Source: Hedera helix
Taxonomy: Eukaryota; Streptophyta; Magnoliopsida; Apiales; Araliaceae
Length of the DNA stretch: 64,000 nucleotides
Direction: 5' to 3'
Assembly (NCBI GenBank): GCA_947179155.2
Contig: OX359266.1
Span: forward strand, 21,106,598-21,170,597
The notes under the pieces are model-generated. The model did not search any database. It was not told the DNA's origin and saw nothing but the letters and a program-made list of their open reading frames with translations. Shown piece by piece: positions 34,832-46,788 of this stretch. How positions within the stretch are numbered: position 1 is the stretch's first letter; every line of letters begins with the position of its first letter. The position numbers and the translations under genes are program-made.

Positions 34832-37533
34832 ATTAAAAAAATGTGTTTTTGGTCAAATGAAGGTTTTTGGGTTTGTTTCGTGTTTAGGGTTTGAAGAGTT
34901 TTGGGTTACAACAATGGTTTTTGATACAGGATGGGTTTTATGGGATTTGCACGGTTTTGGGAAATGAGTTCTGATAACTGATGGGAAAGGACAATCATCA
35001 ATTTGAATTTTGACCTAAACCAGTTCCCTCTTATTTTTGCAGCGGACACGTGTCGGAAACTCATTTGCAGAATGTGGTCTTAACTTTTGCATCTTCCATA
35101 ACTGACGCACATCAGTTCTCATGACCCACTTATGTTTGGAGAGCGTAAACATCACTTCTCCTGCTTGACAGTTAACTTGTTCAGTTCGTAGAGTGACTTG
35201 TTTTTCACTCTACGATCATCCTTTTTGAGAGATGACTTTGGTCACTGTGTGATTTCTGAAGACATAGTTTCCTTGAGATTTCTTTGCTCATTTCTCTTCT
35301 CCTGTTTAAACAGTAGGTGTCACATAATTTGACGGAGGTAGAGTTTGGTTGGAGTGAATTCCTTTTCCTTTAACATTTTGAGCTCAGAAGGAATACATGT
35401 GATGCATATCATTCAGTCTTTTATTAGAGTTGAAGAAGCTCAGGAAGGGCATGCCTCTTAGTTTGAAACTTAGGGCTTGGTTTGTCTTTGAGGTGCTTTA
35501 TCTAAGGAAAGATTGTTATGGAAGAGGGAATGACAATCACTGTATGACATGAACTGTAGGCTGGTAATTTGCTGTGATAAGTTTATGGGAATGATATTTT
35601 TAAGAAGTGCAGTCGTAGAGTCAGTATGCTCTACAATCTGGATGTTGATCATAGTGACTCTATGATTCGGAGTGATATGGCTGACGTGGTTATCAATCGT
35701 AGAGTTTTAGAGACTCTATGATTTGGAAATGAAGATTTAATGGGTTCTGATAACTTCTTCACTGTTTGCTAGACTAAGCTGATAATTGAGCCCCATGGTC
35801 AATGCTTTCATCTCTGAGGTAGATGGTCTTCTAGTGAACATTCACCTTTGGTTCGTAGAGTACTTTCCTTAGCACTGGCTACTCTACAATTCCTTGACTA
35901 ATGCTGTGATTGTAGAGTTGACTTGTACTTGATTTGAACCTCGTTCTTGCATTCCTCTTTGATTTAGCTGCCAGTATTGATAAATACAGGTCTTCTGGAA
36001 GAAAGTCATCCCTTTTCAATTTTGACAGAAAATTATTAATGAAGATTGTGGATTTCTAGTTTTCCCTTTGAATGATCTTTAGTGAGGATAGATCAACCAT
36101 GATACCTGCAGGTTAAATAAGTTTCTAACATGGTACCCACAATTATTTGGGTCCTATAAGGTTAATACTTTTAAAAACAAGTCTTTCATCCTATTGATTT
36201 GCAACGAGCAAGGCAGTTATGACAGTTAGTTTATGCTCTATGAGAGTGTGTGTCAGATAGGATAAAATTGAATTAGACTATTGAGGATTCTTAAACCTTT
36301 TTCTTAGAAAGAGAACTTTCATTACTTACTAAGTTTTTGAATTTTAGTGGAGTGGTTATCAGTTCTAAGTATTGTGATTCGATGGCTCGTAGAGTTAATC
36401 AGTCACTATGTTCCTTCAGAGTACAACAGTAGATATGACTACACTTTACAATTCATCAAAAACTCAGATCATTAATGAATGAGTCGATAGCAAGATTAGA
36501 AAATTAAGGTAGGATGAATACCAAGCATAGTTACCTTCATGATTTTCATAACCAACAGAATTAATGAAAGAAGGTGAATTTTGCTAAACATAATTCTTTT
36601 TTATTACATACTATTCTTTATCAATTGATCAGCTAGCCCACACAATAGTATAAGTAATTTATTTAGTAAAGATTATTACTTGGTTTAACAAATGTATTTT
36701 AGATATCTTTAAGAGCTCATTTTTCTAAAATGAATGTGAATAGAGAGAAAACTAGTTTTAAGCTCTTCAAAGTATTTCTTCTCCTTCTTTATTTGAGAAT
36801 GATTCCTTTAAGGGACTCTGAGATATATGGAAATGCAATATATGCTATTAAATAATAATGACAGTAATTCGAGGAGACGGAATTAACTACCTTACTGATG
36901 TTAATCACTTAACAGTCAGTGGTTCTGATTTTGATGATGTATCTAGTTGCTTCTTAGTGGTTTGCAATCTTTTCGGTTACCACCAATATCACCATTATTT
37001 TCTTCATAACACTGGCATTGACTGATGTATAGAGCAAATTATTTGTGATGTGGACAGAGTAGATTTTGACACCCCTTATTCCTGGATAAGCTTGAATGAA
37101 CCTCATAGTTCAGATTGTTGAGTAGAGTCACGCCATACATAGTTGAGAAGTCCATGGATTCAGTCATTGTGGAGTATGATGATGTAGGGAATATCCTAGA
37201 TCATCATTCGTAGACCTTCTTAAACACTTTTAATACAGATTCCTTTGAATGGATAATTTCGTAGCTCTTGCTGCATCTGTGTTCTTCCTTCAAATTTTGA
37301 TCTACTGATTGTCCTTTGCTCATTATGCCTGATGAAGATATTTCTTTTTAAGCACGTAGTCCAATATAGATAGCTTCAGGTAGCTTGTTCATTGGATTTC
37401 CTGCACATACAATTTTGAACTTGTGAGCTCATATTTATTTTTTCTTTATACCCAATACTGAGATTTAAAAATAATCTAAATTTGTGTCATGGATCCACTC
37501 AAAGCATAAGCTTTTTCAAATTCGTGAGAACTC
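34832..37533 (-). other. Non-coding leader in place of gag-pol
   Basis: No ORF over 60 codons and no gag or pol motif. A short start region near the PBS (GATCCATGAC near 37490) resembles the gag start region at 44454 but stops after four codons. It carries the CGTAGAG/CTCTACG words, including a 10-bp perfect hairpin at 35187-35214 and a copy of a motif also found inside the ORF. It probably replaces deleted gag-pol. Confidence 0.6.
35187..35214. repeat. Hairpin with CGTAGAGTGA arms
   Basis: CGTAGAGTGA (35187-35196) and TCACTCTACG (35205-35214) pair perfectly over 10 bp around an 8-base, T-rich loop. Confidence 0.85.
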
Positions 37534-37546
37534 GCTCTGATACCAA
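37534..37546 (-). other. Primer binding site of Sirevirus-like element
   Basis: Minus strand TTGGTATCAGAGC, a perfect tRNA-Met PBS, one base from the right LTR. Confidence 0.87.
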
Positions 37547-37547
37547 T

Positions 37548-40500
37548 TGTTAGTCCTGTGGACACAATAATGATCTAGAAGGGGGGGGGGGGTTGAATAG
37601 ATCCTTTTGAAACTTTTGCCTTTCTATTATGAAAGCATATTAGTTATGATTTAATAGAATCAATTCAAGTATAGTGGAGTATACATTTAAGAACCCCTTC
37701 AAGATGTATGCATGATCTCAATTCAGTGTTTTAATCTACAGTATGGGTAATAGCAGATATAGCAGTTATTGAGCATAATGTAAAAGACGTAAAATAAATG
37801 ACAAAAGAGTTTTAAGTGGTTCAGAGACTGAACAACTCCTACTCCACTCTTCTACTCCAACAAGTAGGAAATCCACTAATTTAGTCACTAAAACAAGGAC
37901 ACTTTTCCCTCCACAAGTCCAGCAGACTTGAGTTATTTTTAGCCCCTCAGGCAAGGATCCTTTGACCCTCCTCAAGTCCAGTAGACATGAGTTATTTTTA
38001 GCCACTCAGGCAAGGATCATTTGACCCTCCTCAAGTCTAGTACACATAAGTTGTTTTTAGCTACTCAAGCAAGGATCCTTTGACCCTCCTCAAGTCCAGC
38101 AGACATGAGTTGTATGTTTGTTGGGTTATGCTGCTAAGATGAACTTTGATCTCCTTTATCTCTATATGCTTAGCAGCTGTTTGTGATCAACCTCTGGATG
38201 CTGCTGATGTTTATCATTGAAGTTCTTCTCCTTTTAGTATTCAGCAGCGACCCATGATCACCTTTGATGTACTGCCGGGTTCTTTAAATAAGCTTTGTGC
38301 TCAGCAGTCCCTTCAAACACTCTTAGTATGTTCTTCATTATTTCAGCTCAGAGTGTTCTTGATTGATCACAGAGTTGTTCTTCTAGATTTGCCTTCAGCT
38401 CATTATGACTCTCGATCTTAGCTTCTTTGGTCGTTCGACTCTTAGCTCATATGCCAGCATTTCGGCATTCCTTCTTGTGTTTTTAGTGAAGCTTTTTTTT
38501 AACCGTTAGGTTGTATCTTCTTCTTGCTTTTTTTTTCTTCACGCTCTTTTCTTTCTTTTCAGATTTGCTCTTTTGTAGATTTTGAATAATCTTCTTGTTG
38601 CAAATCTTTTCGTTGGAACCTGTTTTGTTGCAGACTTCTTTATGAATATTTTATTCATTTAGTCAGAGTATTTAATGCTTTGCTGACCTTGACTTGAGTT
38701 TCCTTCTTTTTCTCTAGGAAGGGACATTTCAGTCTTGGGTTCTTACCAACCTTTATAGAGGAGAGTGGTCTTTCAAAGAATATGACTGTTTGGATACAGT
38801 CTCCTGTTTGCTTGATCCTGATGCATGATACTTGAAGTCTTTGCCCTGGCACTCAGCATTCATAAGTCAGTAAACTAACATTTCTGACTTCTACTTTAAC
38901 AGAGGCTTTTAGATGGGTTAATGTAGATGTTTTCAAGTAATCAGCCGTTCATCTTGGGATTACTAACTTAAGTGCTTTGATGTCTTCATTCCTTGTTGGC
39001 ACTTAAGTACTATGCGATCGATTTAGTTGTAGCCTTTTACTTTTGATCGTAGAACCAAAATGTTTTCTCTACTATGTAGCTCTAGAATCTTGCTTGACGT
39101 AGACTACTCTGGAGATCGTAGAGTGGTTTGACTGTATAAACTCTACGACATTATCTGAGCCTTGCTGTCCTAAAGATGTGTTTCTCATGCTCTGTGATCT
39201 TCATTGAGCTTTATGCTTTTAGAGCTTAGGTTTATGATCTGATTAAGCTTTTCTATATGCTTTCTTATTGTAGAGGACTGCTCTGTGAACTTCAGGTGCT
39301 AGATCTACTTGGCTTATATGTCATAGAGAACTGCTCTATGATCTTCAGGTGCTAGCTCTTCTATCGTAGAGGATTGCTCTACGAACTTCAGGTGCTAGCT
39401 CTGCTTAGCTTATATGTCATACAGGACTGCTCTATGATCTTCAGGTGCTAGCTCTTCTATCGTAGAGGATTGCTCTACGAAATTCAGTTGCTTTCTCTGC
39501 TGCATATTTAAAGGTCGTTTATGTCTGGTAGCGTTTGACCATCTTCGGCTTAACTTTACGATTGTTTGAACGTTGTATTTCTTCGCTTGCTTTGCCACTC
39601 TACGACTTTGCTTATGATGTAGGTCGTAGAGTAATCGTAGAGTGAAGGTTTGAACTACTCTGCGATCTCTGTTAGGATTGGATGCTTTAGATATATTTAG
39701 AGATATTCATTCATTTTATTTGACAGCCTTCTGGATAATCTTCATAAGGATTGTTGTCTTGATTCTAAATGCTCATGTAGAGATTGCTCTTTGAAACTGC
39801 TTGGTTCGTAGACTGTCTTATGGAAATCGTATAGTGACCCACTATACTGACTCTACGAACCCGATAGTTAGCTTTATGATGCCAAGATAACTCTACGAAC
39901 TGCCGATAGGACTTTATGATCTGTTGAGCCTTATTCTGCGTATGATTGGCAGATTCTACTAACTTCCTAGAAGACTCTACGATCTTCCTCTGAGTGTTTA
40001 CATGAGATTTCTTTCTGAATGGCTCTTCACTTCCTCAATCAGTCTTGCTGATGAAGTTAGTGCTTGGATCTTTAACTTGCTTGCAGACCATTCAGAGAAT
40101 TTATTCTGATAATCTTTAGATAAACTGCTCTATGATTCTTCCTTTATAAATGTAAGTGCATGAATGATTATGTTGATGACTTGCAGACACTACGATCCTG
40201 AGTGTAGTCTACGATCCTTGCTTTGACTTTCTTGCCAGATTTCTTGTTCTTTGATGCTGTTCTTTTTGATCGTTCAGGCTTATCTATTTACAGCTTAAGA
40301 TCAACATAACAAGCTTGATCTTTCTATTCATAGTCCTTATACATTGTGATCTTTTAAAGGACTTTACAAAGCTACTCATTCATATTGGATCAACCTAACA
40401 ATCTGGATCTTTTTCAATCTAAGTCCTTTGAACATAATGTCTAACATCTATTAAGGACTTTACAGCTTTCATCAATGCAGACATATTTGCATATTGATTC

Positions 40501-40565
40501 ATTTATCTTTCAATTGAGCACATCATCAAATCTTATAAAAGAGAAATAACATTCACATGCTTAAC
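37548..40565 (-). repeat. Sirevirus-like 5' LTR (right copy)
   Basis: Starts TGTTAGTCCTGTGG, with 12 G at 37581-37592. It matches 29059-32086 along its length, including the 59-bp units (37916-38110) and 96-bp units (39287-39480). It diverges from the left LTR after ACATGCTTA, so its last few bases were lost or changed. Perfect CGTAGAG-GATTG-CTCTACG hairpins lie at 39365-39383 and 39461-39479. Confidence 0.82.
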
Positions 40566-41511
40566 TTATATTTTTCCTCCAACAACTAACCATGTAAGGT
40601 TAGTTTAACTCAAGCATGGTCAAGGCTAAACAAGGCATTTCACATTTCTAAACAAGGACAAGATGGACGTTTCTCCATTTTGGGATACCATGGTCATTAT
40701 TTAAATTGTCAATGACATTTTGGTCTTTTTTTCATTTCTTATAGAATTTTAATTCCCAATAATCCATAAATTATTTATTTTCAATTCATTTCAAATCCAT
40801 TTTGAACCAAACTTGCTTTATCATGCTTGAATTTTATTTCTCAATCAAATACTCCATAACTTGCTTGTCCCATAACACTTGTCACACTTAGAAGATTGAT
40901 TTTCATTAATTAATTCTAATAATCACAATATCTTCCAATTTGCATACCATTATAGCTATAAACCTTTTCGGTTTCACATATCACTATTTCACTTTTCGAC
41001 ATCTCAATATAGTCGAATTGCTCAATTGTCTATAAACCACTTCCTAAAGAAGCGAACCTTGATCGGATTATCAAAATCCATCATCATTTAACCATTTAAA
41101 CTCATAATACATTTTCTACGACTTTTACATCCTTTTACATATTTACATAACACTTAAATGCCAATTTAAACCATACATGTATACAACTTTCTTTCTACTC
41201 ATTCTCGGGAGTAATACATTCTATATTTACACATCGTATCATGATTATCTTATTTCAATTATTCAATATCAATTCCTTAGTAATTTTAAACGTTCCACGA
41301 TCGTTAGTCGTATCATTCCTTTAATCCTTAATAGACCGATTAGGTTATACGGTTCATTTTCCACTGTACATACATGCATCTTACCTTGCCATTTTCATAT
41401 CCTCGCCTCACCAGGCCTATTCATTAAGCTCGCTATTAACTTTTATAGCTTAAGCTCAATTTTGCATACTCTTTTCTCATTCCATTATTTTCAAACTTTA
41501 AATTCTTTATT

Positions 41512-41549
<38 letters not shown>

Positions 41550-41961
41550 CATATACACACACAAATTCAATCTATTACCTGCTGACACATAACATCGTGT
41601 CTTACCATAATTCCTTTCAAATTACCTTATTGTGGGCATTACAATCAATCCTTTACATTACCATTAACCATCAAAATTCATCTTCGTTTCGATTTCAAAA
41701 TTTGTTACATCATTAAAGCACTTCCAATTGATAGTTGGTCCTTCTTCTTTTTCATTCTATAGACCCTTATTTATATTAAGAGTCCATCTTTACCAATTCA
41801 ACCACATAAGTCATTTATAACACATTGATCACATAATAATTCACATTTAATTGTTCTTAGTGCCTCAATCATTCATAACTAGGTTTTTAACTATTAACCT
41901 TTACATAAATAGCCAAAATTCTTATTTAGCAATCTAATAAAAATCTGGGATGTCGCAGTTA
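40566..41961 (-). repeat. Gypsy LTR remnant ending CTGGGATGTCGCA
   Basis: AT-rich, no credible gene. It ends at 41961 with CTGGGATGTCGCA, close to the LTR end CTGGGATATCACA at 61524, so it is the right edge of a minus-strand gypsy LTR. It probably continues 25861-26509 and 28417-29058. A TATA-like word (acttatattt) lies right at the insertion point. The 179-codon frame at 41177-41716 is low-complexity and runs through a CA/TA microsatellite; I do not regard it as a gene. Confidence 0.5.
41513..41564. repeat. (CA)n(TA)n(CA)n microsatellite
   Basis: Compound dinucleotide repeat inside the gypsy LTR remnant. Confidence 0.95.
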
Positions 41962-43364
41962 TTATGTTCAATTTAATTTGAATATTCTTAAGTAAAACAT
42001 GATGTCTTAGCCTGATATGATTGTGACATCAAGTTGTAATTAATCAAAACATTGAACAATGAAACTAGTCTTAAATGCCTAGTTTATGTTCATATGTTAG
42101 TGAAGCAAGAAAAATATAAATAAACTAGTTATTATTAATTAGAATATGGAGTCGTAATAGGACTAATGGTTATGTCAACCTCACATACCTTGTAAGGCAT
42201 ATGATTAAATGCAGAAATTAACTTAAATTGTATTATCAAATCAAGGCAAGTCTTCTATCCCTTATATATATGTGAAGCCTTCAATTTATGTTTGCAAATT
42301 TTCTAACTCGTATGTGCTATGTTTATAAGTTATATACATGTTTTATACGTTTTATGTGACAGTGTGATATAAATTATTGAAATAAAAGTTATTTGTGATA
42401 TTGAATTGAGAGATAAGTTAAGTCAAAACATGTCAAATATATATAAAAGCATAAACTGTGTATGTGTTATTTGTTAGACTTGTTGAGCTGTCGTGCTCAT
42501 TCTTGCGAGTAAAACTTTAATTGCAGTTAAAGAAGAATGATAAGAAGACCGTGAATGTAAAGAAGAGGCGTAGAATATGTTTCATGCTTTATTTACTTGT
42601 ATTTGTATAAAGTCATAATGACTGTTGTAATACGAACAAGTAAATCATGTAACCGAATCTTATATGAATAATATCATGTTATTATCATCAAAAGAGTGAG
42701 TGTTATATCTTTAAATTGGATATAACATGTAATTGTTAAACATTAAAATAATGTTGATAAATAACTATAAATTTGAATGAGGATACTGAATAACATTACG
42801 TGTGCTGTAAGAATTCGTGACAGAATCACTGATGAAGAAGGCAAATTCATTGTAAGATTCCTCAGTTATAAGTATAAATGTGTTACTAATATTCTTAATT
42901 TCAGATTGATAAGAAATATAGATATAAGGAGATATCTCTATAAAGATATTTATTCAAGTGAGGGTATTGAATAATTTGATATATTCTGTAAGAAAAGAAA
43001 TCTTGCCACAGATAAAGATACAAACATTTATCGCAAGTTTCTTCTGTCCAAGACCATCCTATTATTAATGTTGTGAACCTTAGATATATAGAAGCATAAA
43101 ATGTCTAAATCTTAAGGTTAAAAATTGACCGGTATATATGGTGTTATCCATATATACAGATGAACTATAAGTTGATACTTGTAGAAAAGTATTAGATCGA
43201 GACCAAGTTAAGATCCAGGGATGAAGTTAAAAAAAATCTTTTAAAAAATAGTCTAAAATATACTAATTAAACAAATATGATTATGGAATAATTAGTTAAG
43301 TTGGTAGACGTATGTAAGTTTTAACACACAAAGTCCGTTGTACGGGGATTTTGGGGGCGTTACA
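41962..43364 (+). repeat. Gypsy LTR 3' part, plus orientation
   Basis: Ends GGGGATTTTGGGGGCGTTACA at 43364, the plus-orientation end of a Tekay-like LTR (compare 50179). It carries the shared hairpin at 42478-42506 and, like the solo LTR at 46789, a gatccaggga motif about 150-250 bases before the end. The start is not visible; it abuts the minus-strand LTR at 41961. The frame at 42777-42974 has no recognisable feature. Confidence 0.55.
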
Positions 43365-44454
43365 AAATCATTCCATTATCCTCTAGCTATAAATCCTTTA
43401 TCTTTTGTTTGTTGCTTTTTGTAGCCTTCAAAATTTTTCTTTGGATAAGAGTTCCTCTTTAAATAGTAATTTTTTTTATCCTTCTTGAGATCTCCTCGCA
43501 GAGGTTTGGTGCATTATACGATAAAATGACATGGCTTTTTATAATTATAGCATAGATCTTGTTTCTTGTTATTTTCACTCTTGTTGTAGTTCTTTATTGG
43601 CCTCCAGTTGCCATTGTTTCTCACATAAACATTTTCAGCCTTCGAACATGTAATGTTAGATCTCCATTATCATCTGTTTCATCACCATCAATATCTTCTT
43701 TGACTAGAGCTTTGAAATTTGTTGCTTCTGAAGCCTTTAATGCAATCCCCTTATCTTTCTTCTTGCTTTCTGATGAAGTATCTGCTCTCTGATTTAGCTT
43801 TAGCTCATAGGTAAGAAGATTACTATAAAGCTTCTATACAGTCATTTCGTGTAGATTCTTGGGTTCATGAATAGCAGTGGTTTTGGCATCCCATTTGCTA
43901 GGGAAAGCCTTCATGAACTTTATATGCAGGTCTTTGTTAGGATAGACCTTGTCATAGGATCTCAAAGAGTTAAGGAGCACATTGAACCACTCATAAGTTG
44001 AAGTGATATTCTCTCCAAGGATATGAGAGAACATCTCATATTACTATATTAAGAGAGATTGCTTATCCTCTCTGACTTCTTCTGTTCTTTCATGCATGAT
44101 TAATAAAGCTTCATAAACTTATTTTGCAGTTGTGCAGTTCACAACATTTTTAAACAATTCATCTTCTAGGGCCATGAACAAAGTGTTCTTAGCTTTCCTG
44201 TTCAACTGTTCCAACTTCTTCTCATTGTCAGTCCATTCTGTTTTGTGCTTGATTACCATTTTGTCTCGATCATTATTTGTGGGAGTCAATTACTTTGGAA
44301 TGTATGGACCATTTAAAATAGAATCGAACAGCTCTTCATCTATAGCATCTATATAAGCATGTAGACAAACTTTCCAGTTAGCAAATTTTTCTTTATTCAA
44401 CAGAGGTGGCTTATTCCCATTGCCAAGCTTAGAACCATTTTTAGTGTGTGCCAT
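43365..44454 (-). pseudogene. Sirevirus-like copia gag, 3' end lost
   Basis: The minus strand starts at MAHTKNGSKL (44454), then reads NKPPLLNKEKFANWKV and DSILNGPYIPK, typical of the DUF4219/UBN2 type of copia gag. Then comes MALEDELFKNVVNC, and at 44034-43834 a fragment reads YNEDLH-like then FMKAFPSKWDAKTTAI, the UBN2 core. A zinc knuckle near 43560-43515 reads CYNYKKPCHF, with a cysteine changed to tyrosine. In-frame stops occur at several places. It is truncated at 43365 by a gypsy LTR, and no pol follows. Confidence 0.75.
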
Positions 44455-44497
44455 GTGATCAACTCAAAGTGTTTAAACTTTATATTTGTGAGAACAA

Positions 44498-44510
44498 GCT
44501 CTAATGCCAC
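44498..44510 (-). other. Primer binding site, degenerate
   Basis: The minus strand reads GTGGCATTAGAGC, a tRNA-Met-type PBS with two changes, between the LTR and gag. Confidence 0.65.
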
Positions 44511-44511
44511 T

Positions 44512-46177
44512 TCTTATTTCCCAGAGGCACAATAAAGATCTAAAATGGAAGGGGGGGGGGTTGAATAGGTCGTTAATTTTTTTTATTCATTTAATGGATC
44601 AATTATCAAATAATTAATTTAGCATATCGGAATATTAGTATGAAAATTCCCTTAAAGATTTAATGAAATCTTGATTTTAGCTTTGGTGTATGTGAAGATG
44701 AGTTACTGATAGATATAATAGTTTATAAAAATTAATGACATAATATAAATGCTAAAAATAAATAACATAAGATGTTTTAAGTGGTTCGGAGTATCAACGC
44801 TCCTAGTTGATTCTTATACTTCAACAAGTGTGATATCCACTAAAGATGGGTCACACTGACCAGATCACAAAGATCTTTTATAACTGAATCACTTTGATTC
44901 CTTCGAGTCACTTAGTCTAGGACACTTAGACCTCTTCAAGTTACTCTGACTTGGTATAATGATCACACATATCAAGTGAATCATAACTAATTGTTGATTA
45001 AATTTAAGGTGCTACTAAACTTTGCAATGATGCTTGAATTCTTTTGGTAGTTAGCAGTGTTTAACAAGTACTTTTTTTCTTGTTTTTGTATAGTAGATTT
45101 CTTCGTTTTGGCTTCTGTAAAGGTTCAGCTTTGCACTTATGTGATCTATATTTTGAATTTGAATGTTCATACATTTTTATATCTCTTCAAAAATTATTTT
45201 GTTAAAGAGTTTCGTTGGAGCATTTGATGTTCTGATAGTGCATTTAATGATCTTCTGACTTTGGGGTAGAAAGTAGGATTACTTTTGGTCCTAGTATATC
45301 CCATCAGTCAGTAGTTCTCACCTACCTCTGAAGTGAGGTGACGGACCTTCTGCAAAACAGTCTTTACGATTTTCCTTTCTAAATTGAATATGGTAAGAAA
45401 CATCCTTGAAGTCTTTACTCTGATGCTCTGTAATACTCTATACTTGTCAGACTTATAACTGCTTTGACACTATCTTCAGGCTTGGCTTGATCGTTGAGTT
45501 TTATGAAGAACGTAGAGTCTGATATGGGATACTCAACATTCTCAACTCTACGAATGCCTTTATTCGAGTCAGTAAGATATTCTACGATCTGCTCTATGAA
45601 CTGTGCTTTACGATGCTAAAGCAGACTCTGCGAACTTCTTCTTTTAAACAGCTTTTTAAACTTTGGTGTCGACTCTGATAGCAGCTTTACGATTTTGAAT
45701 ACAACTCTACGTTCCTGATAGTAGTAGACTATTTCTAACTTTAATACTTAGATGTTTTTACTACTTTACGAACTACAAGAGTGCCATGCTAACAACTTTC
45801 ATATTATGATTCAGTCAGAGGTACTCTACGATGTTTCAGTATTACTTAGTCAGCTCTATAACTTATTCTACTATTGCTTATATAGCTTATGCATTTGCTT
45901 GACAATTCTGACTGCTGCTTTACGAGCTCAAGATACTCTACGAACAATAAAGACTTTACGAACAAGTAGAGTAACTCTACGATAGTTCTGATCCTATCAA
46001 TCTATACAACATCAACTCAAAGATCAACCTAACAAGTTTGATTAATCTATTCTAAGTCCTAGTACAATAAATCTCAGATAAGGACTTAACAAAAGTTACT
46101 AAACAAATATACATTAATTACTTTTGTATTATCAAATCATACATATAGATTCTAATAGTGTCACTACATGCTAAACA
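44512..46177 (-). repeat. Sirevirus-like 5' LTR (1.67 kb)
   Basis: Starts TCTTATTTCCCAGAGG (expected TG changed to TC), has 10 G at 44551-44560 and ends CATGCTAAACA. It is a relative of the LTRs at 29059 and 37548 and holds several CTCTACGA words. Its right edge abuts gypsy sequence leading into the protease at 46202; GGAAC is the candidate right TSD. The frame at 45752-45985 is a translation of LTR repeats. Confidence 0.75.
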
Positions 46178-46201
46178 GGAACATATGGGATTCATATAAT
46201 T

Positions 46202-46788
46202 AAGTTACATGGGCAAGTTAAAAACCACTCAGTCACTATGTTGCTTAATAGTGGTTCCACTCATAACTTAATATCACAATCCTTGGTTAAAAAACTTCAG
46301 TTACCTACTGAGCCTTACAACCCTATTAAGGTGACAATAGAAAATGGTTTAAGCATTCAATGCGATAAAATAATTGTTCACTTCAACTGGAAGCTGACCC
46401 AAGGGGAATTTTAAACTTCAATGTATATGACTCCCTTAGGAGGATATGATACAATCCTAGGGGTTCAATGGATGCAAACTATAAGCCCTATTAGCCTTGA
46501 CTTTGAAAATAGAACAATTACTATTCACCAAAAATGCAAGAAGGTGATCTTAGGGGACCAAGGGGATCCAAAATACTTCTACTCAGTTCAAGTAACAAAT
46601 AAGTTCCAGTGGAAGCCAAAAGAGGAGACTTATTTCTTGGTTCAATTCACTACTACAAAAAATCCTACAAAATTAGTTGACATGGTGCCAACAGTGATAG
46701 AGCAACTAGTTGTAAAATATGAAGACATATTCAGAGAATCACAAGGTTTACCTCCAATGAGGCTGCAGGACCATCACATACTAATAAT
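46202..46788 (+). pseudogene. Outer gypsy protease and RT linker, catalytic Asp lost
   Basis: Reads VKNHSVTMLLNSGSTHNLIS. The family has aspartate where this copy has asparagine (AAT, 46247-46249), so the protease is dead. It continues IENGLSIQCDKI and, after a TAA at 46412, MTPLGGYDTILGVQWMQTIS, typical of chromoviruses with LGVQWL. Then EQLVVKYEDIFRESQGLPP leads toward RT. The frame is interrupted inside a codon by the solo LTR at 46789 and continues at 50185. Confidence 0.82.

Larger units (their letters stand above)
29059..40565 (-). mobile_element. Non-autonomous Sirevirus-like copia element with one large ORF
   Basis: LTRs at 29059-32086 and 37548-40565 are about 93% identical by eye. 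A tRNA-Met PBS sits beside the right LTR and a purine tract beside the left, so it reads minus. The LTRs show the Sirevirus-type homopolymer (12 G on the plus strand, sense poly-C) near the LTR end. The 5.4-kb interior has no gag, protease, integrase or RT that I can find. It holds a 2.7-kb non-coding leader and an 836-codon ORF near the 3' LTR, the place of the env-like gene in SIRE-type elements. No clear TSD: the left flank is CATGG and the right LTR end differs. Confidence 0.75.

Noticed and set aside
41177..41716. 179-codon open frame on the plus strand, the longest plus-strand frame
   Set aside because: Low-complexity, runs through a CA/TA microsatellite, no domain, and lies in a gypsy LTR remnant on the antisense strand.
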